Origin: Bacteroidota bacterium
GTDB taxonomy: Bacteria; Bacteroidota; Bacteroidia; Chitinophagales; Chitinophagaceae
Assembly: GCA_023409675.1 (NCBI GenBank)
Contig: JAEYRC010000406.1
Span: 1 to 9,491 of the forward strand
Direction of reading: 5' to 3'
DNA: 9,491 nucleotides
Shown: positions 1 to 7,019 of the stretch, piece by piece
Layout: every line of letters begins with the position of its first letter
How positions within the stretch are numbered: position 1 is the first letter of the stretch
The notes under the pieces: model-generated
Seen by the model: only the letters and a program-made list of their open reading frames with translations
Databases searched by the model: none
Told to the model about the DNA's origin: nothing
Made by a program: the position numbers and the translations under genes

Positions 1-1
1 G

Positions 2-403
2 CATGAATGTGGCCACGCCATACAGCATGCCACAGCCTATCAGTGGCTGACCATGCGCAGTAAGCTGGTTCCGGTAGTTCAATTTAGCTCCGGTATTGTA
101 CAATGGGTATTGCTGGCCGGAATACTGATGATCAATACTTTCCCCCAGCTGTTGCTGGCCGGGATCATCCTTTTCGGATTAACCACCCTGTTTTCGGTAG
201 TTACTCTTCCCGTTGAATTTGATGCCAGCCGCCGCGCTGTGGCCTGGCTCGACCGAACCGGTATAACTACCCCTAACGAAACCCCCAAGGCCAAAGATGC
301 CCTGAAGTGGGCGGCGATGACCTATCTGGTAGCGGCCCTGGCCTCAATAGCCATGCTGGTTCAATATGCCATGATATTACTCGGTGGCAGCCGCAGAGAT
401 TAA
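2..403 (+). CDS. Zinc metallopeptidase of YugP/Zn_peptidase_2 type, membrane-bound, 3' part only
   Basis: The reading frame is open from base 2 and ends at TAA 401-403, giving the last 133 residues; the beginning lies outside the window. The fragment opens with HECGHAIQH, an HExxH zinc site: the two histidines bind zinc and the glutamate is the catalytic base. A later LPVEFDAS segment (about residues 65-72 of the fragment) is typical of the YugP-like family (Pfam Zn_peptidase_2) and may supply the third zinc ligand; that role is inference. Three hydrophobic stretches (about residues 25-42, 46-64 and 100-125) indicate an integral membrane protein, as in the family. The substrate of this family is not well established, so I give no specific role. 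An ATG at 53 is inside the gene and is not its start, because the zinc motif lies upstream of it in the same frame. An intrinsic terminator follows 26 bases after the stop. Confidence 0.88.
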   Translation, partial: HECGHAIQHATAYQWLTMRSKLVPVVQFSSGIVQWVLLAGILMINTFPQLLLAGIILFGLTTLFSVVTLPVEFDASRRAVAWLDRTGITTPNETPKAKDALKWAAMTYLVAALASIAMLVQYAMILLGGSRRD

Positions 404-429
404 CGCAAATAATTTACTGATTCCCAAAT

Positions 430-462
430 AAAAAGCTGTGCAGCACCCTGCACGGCTTTTTT
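430..462 (+). terminator. Intrinsic terminator after the zinc peptidase gene
   Basis: A 14-bp stem (430-443 with 448-461) contains one T-G wobble (437/454), closes on a 4-base CACC loop, and is followed by T-rich sequence (457-462, then GTCTTTT). The outer A-T pairs mean the T-run is partly in the stem. It separates the peptidase gene from susC. Confidence 0.88.
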
Positions 463-492
463 GTCTTTTAACCAATAGGAAACCTATTTTTG
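460..492 (+). promoter_or_regulatory. Probable Bacteroidota-type promoter of susC-susD
   Basis: TATTTTTG at 485-492 matches the -7 consensus TAnnTTTG of the main Bacteroidota sigma factor exactly. A TTTG at 460-463 is a candidate -33 element, with a spacer of 21 bases, slightly long against the usual 19-21 or so. Transcription would start near 498-500, leaving a leader of under 30 bases before the ATG at 527. The -33 element sits in the T-run of the preceding terminator. No Shine-Dalgarno sequence is seen before the ATG, only A-rich sequence, as is normal in this phylum. Confidence 0.55.
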
Positions 493-526
493 CGTTACTA
501 TTACGACTTTCAAAAATCTAATTTCA

Positions 527-3526
527 ATGAAAACACTAATTTGTTATTTGTTAGGGTTTTTCGTTTGGGGCAGCCTGCTAGCCCAGACAAGCGAAATAAC
601 CGGCCGAATCACCAGTGTGGCCGACGGTAGTCCGGTTGCCGGAGCTTCTGTAATGATCAAAGGAACCAATTCGGGCACTACATCAGATGACGAGGGAAAC
701 TTCAGGCTTCCCCGGCAGGCCCAAAGCGTTACACTGGTTATCAGCAGCCTGGGTTTTGAGGAAACTGAAATCGAAACTTCGGGTGGTTATGTAACCGTAA
801 CACTCACACCTACAGCAGGCACCAACCTCAATGAGGTAGTGGTGGTAGGGTATGGTACCAATACCAAGCGCGACATTACCGGGTCTATTGCCCGGGTAAC
901 CTCCAGGGAAATCAACAACCTCCCGCTTTCATCCTTCGAAGGCGCCCTGCAGGGCCGTACTTCCGGTGTTTTCATCAATGCGGGTTCCGGAAAGCTGGGG
1001 CAGGCATTAAACATCCGCGTTCGCGGCTTTTCCTCCATCTCCGCATCCAACCAGCCTTTGTTTGTGATCGACGGAGTGCCTGTGTTTTCACAGGCGCTGG
1101 GCAATGAAGAAGAGCCCGATAATCCGCTGGCAGCCATCAACCCCGATGATATTGAATCGATAGAAGTATTGAAAGATGCTTCTTCCGCGGCTATCTATGG
1201 CTCAAGGGCAGCGAATGGTGTAATTCTGGTAACCACAAAAAGTGGCCGTGCGGGCAAAACCAGGGTTAACCTGGGATATTTTACCGGCATCAGCGATCCC
1301 ACCAACAAACGTGAGTTTCTTAATGCGGCCGAATACCGGCAGCTGATGACCGATGCATTCAATAATTCTTCATTAAGCGGACTTCGCTGGCCTGAGGGTG
1401 ATGTTGCCGCGGCATGGCGGCGTTATACCGGAAATAATGACTGGGAAGAAAATAGCGGTGTAGATGCGAACTGGTCTGACCAGGCATTTCAGCGTGGTAA
1501 GATCAGTCAGTATTCAGTAGCAGTTTCCGGTGGAGATGAACGTACAAAATTTTTGGTAAGCGGAAATTACAATGAACAGAAAGGGATCATTATCGGCAAC
1601 CAGCTGAATCGTTTTACCGGGAAAATTAATATTGAACACAAACTTTCAGAACGTGTAACCGGGGGTGTGAATATCGCCGTACTTAAAATGGTCAATGACC
1701 GCGTTCCGAATGATAACGCTTTTGCTAACCCAATACAACTTAACGCGCTGGCACCTATTCAGCCTATTTATACTTCTGATGGAACACTGAACAACCAGAC
1801 CATCTATTATAATAACCTGATCGACCAGGTTGCAAACCTGAACCGCGCGACCACCTTCCGTTCTATCGGTAGTGTTTTCGCTCAGGCCAGTTTAACAGAC
1901 AAGTTATTCTTCCGCAGTGAATTTGGGTTCGACTGGCAGAATATGGATGAAGAACGTTTTTATGCACGGGTAACAGAAACCGGCGCCACCTATAACGGCT
2001 TAACGGAAAGTTTCTATACCAATGCATCAACCTGGAATGTAAAGAATTACCTGAATTATACCACCACATTCAACGACAGGCATGATCTTGAAGCGCTGGC
2101 AGGTATAGAGTATCAGGAATATACCATTCGTTCGAACGGTGTTCAGGGATCCGGTATGCCCAACGATCAGTTTCAAAAAATTGCCAGTGCGGCTAAGATT
2201 ATCTTCGGAACCAATGAAGAAACCCGTTCAAGTTTCGCGTCTTACTTTGCGCGCGGTAATTATAAATTCGACAATAAATACCTCTTACAGGTTAGTGCTC
2301 GGGTAGACGGATCTTCACGCTTTGCCAGTGATAAACGCTATGGTGTTTTCCCTGCGGCCTCTGTCGGCTGGATCCTCAGTGAAGAAGGCTTCTTCAGCAA
2401 CATCACCCCCATCAGTTTCTTCAAGATCAGGGCTGGATACGGCAGAACCGGTAATGCGGAAATCGGCAACTTCGCTTACAGAACACTGTGGGGCGCTGCA
2501 TTCTATGCCGATCAGGCGGGTATCATCCCTACCCAGATCGGACGTGATGACCTCAGGTGGGAAACTTCCGACCAGGTAGATATCGGGGTAGATTTCGGAT
2601 TGTTCGATAACCGTATTACCGGTGAGGTAGATTACTTCGTGAAAAAAACCAAAGACCTTTTACTCGATTTCCAGTTACCTACACAGAATGGCTTTGCCAT
2701 TATTACGCGAAACATTGGTAAAATGGAAAACAAAGGTTGGGAATTCACCTTAAGCAGCCGTAACCTGGTGGGAGAATTCAAATGGACCACCAGCCTGAAT
2801 ATTTCAACATACCGTAACCTGGTTACCGATATGGGCGGATCTACACTTAACGGAGGATCGCGCCAGCTGGGCCGGGTTGAAGCCGGAAAACCTTTCGGAT
2901 ATTTTTATGGACCTAAATATGCTGGAGTAGACCCCGCCAATGGCGACGCGTTATATATTGATGCTGATGGACGCACAACAAATGATCCCGGTGAAGCGGT
3001 AGATTATGAGATTGGAAATCCGCATCCCGACTTTTACGGTGGTATTAACAATCGCTTCTCATATAAAAATTTCGATCTGGATATTCAGGGACAATTTGTA
3101 TCGGGAAATGACCTGTACAGCATTGCCGGTTTATTTCAGGCGGTGAATGGCGACTATCTCGACAATCAGTCAAGAGACCAGATGGCCTACTGGAAGCAAC
3201 CCGGTGATGTAACGAATGTACCTCAGCCGCGCTTCCTCGATGGTAACGGCGCGATAAAATCTTCGCGCTGGGTGGAAGATGGTTCTTACTTCCGGATCAA
3301 ATCCGTAATGCTGGGCTATAATCTGCCGCGGCAACTGGTCAACCGGTGGAGTATAGAAAATGCCCGCGTGTATGTGGCCGGACAAAACCTGCTGACCTTC
3401 ACCAACTACAGTGGATATGATCCTGAGGTGAATGCGAGTTATATCAGCAATATCAATATCGGGCATGATTTCTACACACCTCCGCAGGCCAGAACCATTA
3501 CTGTGGGGATTAATTTAGGTTTCTGA
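527..3526 (+). CDS. susC: SusC/RagA-type TonB-dependent outer membrane transporter
   Basis: This is a 999-residue outer membrane beta-barrel that imports oligomers (glycans or peptides) with energy from TonB, together with the SusD-type lipoprotein encoded next to it. Visible parts in order: a Sec signal peptide (residues 1-20, ending LLAQ); a carboxypeptidase-regulatory-like beta-sandwich (about 23-95); a TonB-box-like segment NEVVVVGYG (102-110); the plug domain (about 115-240), with the family signature IYGSRAANGVILVTTKSG at its end; then the barrel to the C-terminal phenylalanine, the usual signal for the BAM insertion machinery. The length is normal for SusC. There is no N-terminal FecR-interacting extension, so anti-sigma signalling is not suggested. 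The gene is the first of a two-gene operon. The substrate cannot be deduced: no glycoside hydrolase, protease or regulator lies beside it within the window. The symbol is a family name and does not imply starch uptake. Confidence 0.96.
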   Translation: MKTLICYLLGFFVWGSLLAQTSEITGRITSVADGSPVAGASVMIKGTNSGTTSDDEGNFRLPRQAQSVTLVISSLGFEETEIETSGGYVTVTLTPTAGTNLNEVVVVGYGTNTKRDITGSIARVTSREINNLPLSSFEGALQGRTSGVFINAGSGKLGQALNIRVRGFSSISASNQPLFVIDGVPVFSQALGNEEEPDNPLAAINPDDIESIEVLKDASSAAIYGSRAANGVILVTTKSGRAGKTRVNLGYFTGISDPTNKREFLNAAEYRQLMTDAFNNSSLSGLRWPEGDVAAAWRRYTGNNDWEENSGVDANWSDQAFQRGKISQYSVAVSGGDERTKFLVSGNYNEQKGIIIGNQLNRFTGKINIEHKLSERVTGGVNIAVLKMVNDRVPNDNAFANPIQLNALAPIQPIYTSDGTLNNQTIYYNNLIDQVANLNRATTFRSIGSVFAQASLTDKLFFRSEFGFDWQNMDEERFYARVTETGATYNGLTESFYTNASTWNVKNYLNYTTTFNDRHDLEALAGIEYQEYTIRSNGVQGSGMPNDQFQKIASAAKIIFGTNEETRSSFASYFARGNYKFDNKYLLQVSARVDGSSRFASDKRYGVFPAASVGWILSEEGFFSNITPISFFKIRAGYGRTGNAEIGNFAYRTLWGAAFYADQAGIIPTQIGRDDLRWETSDQVDIGVDFGLFDNRITGEVDYFVKKTKDLLLDFQLPTQNGFAIITRNIGKMENKGWEFTLSSRNLVGEFKWTTSLNISTYRNLVTDMGGSTLNGGSRQLGRVEAGKPFGYFYGPKYAGVDPANGDALYIDADGRTTNDPGEAVDYEIGNPHPDFYGGINNRFSYKNFDLDIQGQFVSGNDLYSIAGLFQAVNGDYLDNQSRDQMAYWKQPGDVTNVPQPRFLDGNGAIKSSRWVEDGSYFRIKSVMLGYNLPRQLVNRWSIENARVYVAGQNLLTFTNYSGYDPEVNASYISNINIGHDFYTPPQARTITVGINLGF

Positions 3527-3546
3527 TCATTTAATTCAATTCTATC

Positions 3547-4932
3547 ATGAAAAATATATTTCGCAATAGCCTGTTCGCTGCCGTTCTGATCAGTTCTGTC
3601 ATCGGCACTGGCTGTAATAAAAAACTTGATATCGATCCGCGCCAGTCGGTCGATGTTGAAAACGCCCTCAACACAGCAGCTGATATTGAAAGCGCGATTA
3701 TCGGCGGTTATTCTATTATGGGCCGTGGATCATTGTTTGGAAACAACCTGCTGATGCTTCCCGAATTACTGGTGCCGGATTACAATATTGACTGGTATGG
3801 AACATTTCGCAGTTATTCTGATATCTACAATTCAAGCCAGGATAAGTTTAATGCTGAAGCTGCACGTACCTGGGCCAGTGGTTATGAAGCCATCAACGTG
3901 GCCAATAGTGTACTCGACGCGATTGATATCGTTACGGATACGGATGATAAAAGCCGTATTGAAGGGGAGGCCTATTTTATCCGCGGGCTGATGTATTTCG
4001 AACTGCTGCGTCTGTACAGCAATCCCGATCAGACAAAAAATAACAATCTGGGTATTCCCATTGTGCTTACCCCCTCGAAAAATGAAACAGATGCTTCCCG
4101 CCGCGACCCCCGTTCTACCATAGATCAGGTGTACACACAAATAAAATCTGATCTCATTGCAGCAATTTCAAGATTGCCGGGGTCTAATGAAGTAGGAAGG
4201 GCAACACGCTGGGCAGCCATGGCCATTATGGCAAGGGTTCACCTGCAACTGGAGGAATATGAAGAAGCCCGTGACCTGGCCAGTGAAGTGATTGAAAACG
4301 GACCATTCAGCCTGAATTCAGGCGTTACCAGTGTTTTTTATAATAAAAATACACCGGAATCGATTTTTGAAATACAGCAGAATGACCAGAATACGGCATT
4401 CAATTCAAATGACGGGCTGACAACATTTTATGGTAACTGGCCCAATGGAGTTGGCCGGGCGGATATAGAGATCAATTATGATTTTTATTTCGACCAGGAA
4501 AATGAAAATGACCAGCGTTTTACCGAGTTATTCGACTTTGGTACTGCGGGAAGTCCATTCCCAACCGGATTGTACACCAAAAAGTGGAAAGACCTGGGGC
4601 AGAACATCCCGATCATCCGTCTTGCTGAAATGTACCTGATCCGTGCCGAAACCAATGAGCGCCTGGGTTCCGAAGTGGGTCAAAGTCCAGAAGCGGATAT
4701 AGAGGTGATCCGTAACCGTGCAGGATTGGAAAAAATTGCCGCGCCCACGCTTGATGATATTTTGTGGGAAAGAAGGCTGGAGCTGGCATTTGAGGGTTTC
4801 CGCTCGCATGATTATAAAAGACTGAAAGATGAAAGCGCATTTCTTCCCTGGAACGATGACGCATATGTAATGCCGATTCCTGAACGGGAAATTTTAGCCA
4901 ATACGAGTTTAATTCAAAACGCCGGGTATTAA
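3547..4932 (+). CDS. susD: SusD/RagB-type surface nutrient-binding lipoprotein
   Basis: This 461-residue lipoprotein forms the lid of the adjacent SusC-type transporter and captures the ligand at the cell surface. The N-terminus is a lipoprotein signal peptide with the lipobox IGTGC, so Cys23 is the predicted acylated residue after cleavage. The stretch after it (NKKLDIDPRQS) is usual for SusD proteins. Family hallmarks are GEAYFIRGLMYFELLRLYS (about 140-158), the TPR-like helices RATRWAAMAIMARVHLQLEEY (about 218-238), RLAEMYLIRAE, and the near-terminal ERRLELAFEGFRSHDYKRL. The protein ends NTSLIQNAGY, the common SusD ending. It is somewhat shorter than the classic 500-550 residues. It starts 20 bases after the susC stop and is surely co-transcribed with it. 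The stop codon lies in the loop of a small palindrome (4923-4936), just before the operon terminator. The symbol is a family name; the ligand is unknown. Confidence 0.95.
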   Translation: MKNIFRNSLFAAVLISSVIGTGCNKKLDIDPRQSVDVENALNTAADIESAIIGGYSIMGRGSLFGNNLLMLPELLVPDYNIDWYGTFRSYSDIYNSSQDKFNAEAARTWASGYEAINVANSVLDAIDIVTDTDDKSRIEGEAYFIRGLMYFELLRLYSNPDQTKNNNLGIPIVLTPSKNETDASRRDPRSTIDQVYTQIKSDLIAAISRLPGSNEVGRATRWAAMAIMARVHLQLEEYEEARDLASEVIENGPFSLNSGVTSVFYNKNTPESIFEIQQNDQNTAFNSNDGLTTFYGNWPNGVGRADIEINYDFYFDQENENDQRFTELFDFGTAGSPFPTGLYTKKWKDLGQNIPIIRLAEMYLIRAETNERLGSEVGQSPEADIEVIRNRAGLEKIAAPTLDDILWERRLELAFEGFRSHDYKRLKDESAFLPWNDDAYVMPIPEREILANTSLIQNAGY

Positions 4933-4958
4933 CCCGAATTGCCAAAACCAACTGCAGA

Positions 4959-4986
4959 CCCCGGGGATTTTTCTCCGGGGTTTTTT
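4959..4986 (+). terminator. Strong intrinsic terminator after susD
   Basis: CCCCGGGGA (4959-4967) pairs with TCTCCGGGG (4972-4980) as a 9-bp stem with one G-T wobble and a TTTT loop, followed directly by six T (4981-4986). An outer AAACCA/TGGTTT complement (4945-4950 with 4986-4991) could lengthen the stem. It closes the susCD operon 26 bases after the stop. Confidence 0.93.
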
Positions 4987-5032
4987 GGTTTATATCTCTC
5001 CGGGTTAATAGCCACGCGAGCATAATGTGCTC

Positions 5033-5096
5033 AGCTCCGTTGGAGCGGTAAATTTTTCCGATTATTGAATTGAGATTGTTTCGCTCCTACGGAGCT
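5033..5096. repeat. Inverted pair of hairpin motifs, REPIN-like
   Basis: AGCTCCGTTGGAGCG (5033-5047) and CGCTCCTACGGAGCT (5082-5096) are reverse complements of each other over 15 bases with a single difference in the 3-base loop. Each is also itself a 5-bp hairpin. A 34-base AT-rich spacer lies between them. Two palindromic units in inverted order at short distance is the architecture of a REPIN doublet. They could instead be parts of one larger stem-loop. Confidence 0.7.
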
Positions 5097-5121
5097 TGCC
5101 GGGGTACTATATTTTGAATCC

Positions 5122-5280
5122 TTGCTATTAACCTTTCGCGCCGCCGGCGCGCCCATCGTGAATATGGAAGATGCGTTTTGAATAGCATTATGTTTGATCT
5201 GATATGAAACGCAATACCATTTGTATCGGGACCTACAATCGCAAGGTCTGCACCATGTAGGGGTGAAAGGTTAATAGCAA
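5122..5280. repeat. 159-bp element bounded by a perfect 16-bp inverted repeat
   Basis: TTGCTATTAACCTTTC (5122-5137) is the exact reverse complement of GAAAGGTTAATAGCAA (5265-5280). Just inside each arm lies a hairpin: a GC-rich one at 5137-5151 on the left and a weaker CACC/GGTG one at 5251-5265 on the right, so both ends have the same plan of conserved 16-mer plus hairpin. The interior has no reading frame worth calling. It could be a small non-autonomous element or a repeat doublet; no flanking duplication is evident. Confidence 0.7.
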
Positions 5281-5308
5281 TGATATGCTCAACACATACG
5301 CAACAAGC

Positions 5309-6862
5309 TTACAGCTTAATCTCTTCCTCGTGTTTATCAAAAAAATGATATTCGGTCAGGTGGTAGCTGGTATTCTCTTTAATCCGGACTTTCTGCCCGT
5401 ATTTCCAGCGCCATTTCCATTGTTTTGACCGGAGGAAACCGCCTTTGGTGAGATAGGAATACAGTATGGGGTGTACTACCAGGGTCAGGTCTTTTTGCTG
5501 ATGGGTGACCAGATAGCTCAGGTTCTTTTCCAGTTCATCTTCCAGCAACAGGGTTGAAGTGATCTTTCCGGTGCCGGCACAGGTTGGGCAAACTTCCTGG
5601 GTATTGATATTCATTTCCGGCTTCATGCGCTGGCGTGTAACCTGCATCAGGCCGAACTTAGATATCGGCAGCACAGCATGTTTGGCGCGGTCGGGCCGCA
5701 TGAATTCTTCCATTGAATCCATAAGCCTGCGCTTGTTTTCAGGAAGCTTCATATCGATGAAGTCAACAACTATAATACCGCCCAGGTCGCGGAGCCGCAT
5801 CTGGCGTGCAATTTCCGCTGCAGCTTCCAGGTTGGTTTCAAGCGCATTCTGCTCCTGGTTATTGCTCACACTTTTATAGCCGCTGTTCACATCAATTACG
5901 TGCAGGGCTTCTGTGTGTTCGATGATCAGGTAAGCGCCGCTGGGCATATTAACGGTTTTTCCAAAAGCGGCTTTAACCTGCTTGGTGATACCGTACTGAT
6001 CAAAAATTGGCAGTCCGTTATTGTAAAATGAAACTATCTCCGATTTCTCCGGAGCAATGCGGGAGATATAATGCCGTGTATCGGCATAGATGGTTTTATC
6101 GTTAACGACGATCTTGTTGAAATCTTCATTCAGCAGATCGCGAAGCATGCTGGTGGTTTTGGTCTGCTCGCTGAGAATTTTAGCGGGCGGAGTGGCATTT
6201 TTAAGATTAGCCTGGATAGTTTTCCAGGTTTCTACCAGCATGGTCAGGTCTTCGTGAAGTTCAGCCGTATTTTTTCCTTCAGCGGCGGTTCGCACGATAA
6301 CCCCAAAATTACCCGGTTTGATTGCTTCAATGATGCGTTGCAGGCGTTTACGTTCTTCGGAGGAATGTATTTTCCGGGAAACGGCAACGATATCATTAAA
6401 TGGTGTGATCACTACAAAACGGCCGGGGAGCGAAATCTCACAGCTCAGGCGGGGGCCTTTGGCAGCTATGGGTTCTTTAAGAATCTGAACCAGGATATTC
6501 GGCTTACCATTCAGCACCTCATTGATCTTACCGGTTTTAATAATTTCCGGTTCAACCTTGAATCCGCTGAAGTCGAAACCATTTTCACTGGAATCGTTAA
6601 TAGCCTGTTGGGTAAATTTCAATAATGACCGGGCATATGGGCTCAGGTCGGTATAGTGCAGAAAAGCGTCTTTTTCAAACCCTACATCCACAAACGCCGC
6701 ATTCAATCCGGGTATCAGCTTTTTAACTTTTCCCAGATAAAGGTCTCCCACGGCAAAACTGGCATCAATTTTTTCATGATGCAGTTCCACCAGTTTTTTA
6801 TCCTCCAGGAGAGCGATTTCGACGCCCTGGGGAGCGGAGTTTATAATAAGTTCCTTATTCAA
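5309..6862 (-). CDS. rng: Ribonuclease G (Rne/Rng family endoribonuclease)
   Basis: This 517-residue endoribonuclease cuts single-stranded AU-rich RNA and acts in rRNA 5'-end maturation and mRNA decay in the cytoplasm (family knowledge). An S1 RNA-binding domain spans about residues 36-130 (VGDLYLGKVKKL, AAFVDVGFEKDAFLHY), with an inserted loop of some 30 residues around 80-115 that largely explains why it is longer than E. coli RNase G (489). The catalytic magnesium ligands are Asp324 (in VIDVNSG) and Asp367 (in VVDFIDM). The zinc-link cysteines are Cys425 and Cys428 in CPTCAGTGK. Their spacings (43 and 58 residues) equal those of E. coli RNase E (D303, D346, C404). The long C-terminal scaffold of RNase E is absent, so this is the G type. 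The start is TTG at 6860-6862: an in-frame TGA lies two codons before it, no ATG is available, and the family N-terminus NKELIINSAPQGVEIALLED begins right there. The gene stands alone after a terminator and leader hairpin. Confidence 0.96.
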   Translation of the reverse strand: MNKELIINSAPQGVEIALLEDKKLVELHHEKIDASFAVGDLYLGKVKKLIPGLNAAFVDVGFEKDAFLHYTDLSPYARSLLKFTQQAINDSSENGFDFSGFKVEPEIIKTGKINEVLNGKPNILVQILKEPIAAKGPRLSCEISLPGRFVVITPFNDIVAVSRKIHSSEERKRLQRIIEAIKPGNFGVIVRTAAEGKNTAELHEDLTMLVETWKTIQANLKNATPPAKILSEQTKTTSMLRDLLNEDFNKIVVNDKTIYADTRHYISRIAPEKSEIVSFYNNGLPIFDQYGITKQVKAAFGKTVNMPSGAYLIIEHTEALHVIDVNSGYKSVSNNQEQNALETNLEAAAEIARQMRLRDLGGIIVVDFIDMKLPENKRRLMDSMEEFMRPDRAKHAVLPISKFGLMQVTRQRMKPEMNINTQEVCPTCAGTGKITSTLLLEDELEKNLSYLVTHQQKDLTLVVHPILYSYLTKGGFLRSKQWKWRWKYGQKVRIKENTSYHLTEYHFFDKHEEEIKL

Positions 6863-6915
6863 ACGTAATCAGCTTTAGCGTCTAACCTGCTTCACTACAA
6901 GGAATGGGCTTAAGA

Positions 6916-6967
6916 AAATAATCTGCCGGATATCAGGTTATTAATCAGTATAAAAGGCAGATTATTT
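6916..6967 (-). promoter_or_regulatory. Long stem-loop in the presumed rng leader
   Basis: AAATAATCTGCC (6916-6927) and GGCAGATTATTT (6956-6967) form a perfect 12-bp stem with a 28-base AT-rich loop. It lies between the terminator of the upstream operon and the rng start, about 53 bases before the TTG. Read on the minus strand, the 3' arm continues into TTATTTTCTT, so it could also act as a second, weaker terminator. A role as an rng leader element is inference, suggested by the known 5'-UTR feedback control of E. coli rne. I found no convincing promoter near it. Confidence 0.45.
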
Positions 6968-6980
6968 CCTGTCAGCAAAA

Positions 6981-7008
6981 GAAGAAAAGGGGCCAATAAG
7001 CGGGCCCC
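6981..7008 (-). terminator. Intrinsic terminator of the hup-TPR-mS38-like operon
   Basis: On the minus strand, GGGGCC (7008-7003) pairs with GGCCCC (6994-6989) around an 8-base loop, followed by TTTTCTTCTTTT. On the plus strand the stem is followed by GTAAAAAG, not a T-run, so it works only leftward. It begins about 11 bases after the stop of the 31-residue gene. Confidence 0.85.
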
Positions 7009-7019
7009 GTAAAAAGATC

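Larger units (their letters stand above)
5003..5280. repeat. Gene-free stretch with a nest of inverted repeats and short hairpins (REP/REPIN-like)
   Basis: The gap between susD and rng (4933-5308, 376 bases) holds no credible gene. After the susD terminator it holds three copies of GGTTAATAGC: forward at 5003-5012, inverted at 5124-5133, forward at 5269-5278. Between them are five small hairpins. These are GAGCA/TGCTC (5018-5032), GCTCC-GTT-GGAGC (5034-5046), GCTCC-TAC-GGAGC (5083-5095), CGCGCC-GCC-GGCGCG (5137-5151) and CACC/GGTG (5251-5265). Further weak stems are TGCGTTT/AAACGCA (5172-5178 with 5207-5213) and GACCT/AGGTC (5230-5234 with 5244-5248). The pattern of short 5-6-bp stems, 3-base loops and paired inverted copies is that of REP-type intergenic repeats. 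I see no coding sequence for a transposase and no clear target-site duplication. Whether it recurs elsewhere in the genome cannot be seen here. Confidence 0.7.

Noticed and set aside
53..55. ATG at 53 as the start of a small membrane protein
   Set aside because: The same frame is open upstream to base 2 and carries the HExxH zinc motif, so this is an internal methionine.
787..1140. 117-codon minus-strand open frame in susC
   Set aside because: It is antisense to the strongly conserved plug domain region of susC and has no recognisable features.
4923..4936. Palindrome CGGGT-ATTA-ACCCG across the susD stop
   Set aside because: It is only 5 bp, overlaps coding sequence and is followed by a clear terminator; probably chance.
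4613..5023. 136-codon minus-strand open frame over the susD end and terminator
   Set aside because: It overlaps susD antisense, runs through the susD terminator and shows no family signature.
5122..5280. Insertion sequence remnant
   Set aside because: No transposase fragment and no target-site duplication next to the inverted repeats; kept only as a repeat element.
4990..5285. Possible degenerate CRISPR array from the repeated hairpin motifs
   Set aside because: The repeats are in mixed orientation, of unequal spacing and only 10-16 bases long, with no regular spacers and no cas genes.
6071..6625. 184-codon open frame on the plus strand inside rng
   Set aside because: It lies wholly antisense to rng, whose catalytic residues are certain, has no recognisable domain, and its sequence looks like a reverse-frame reading of that gene.
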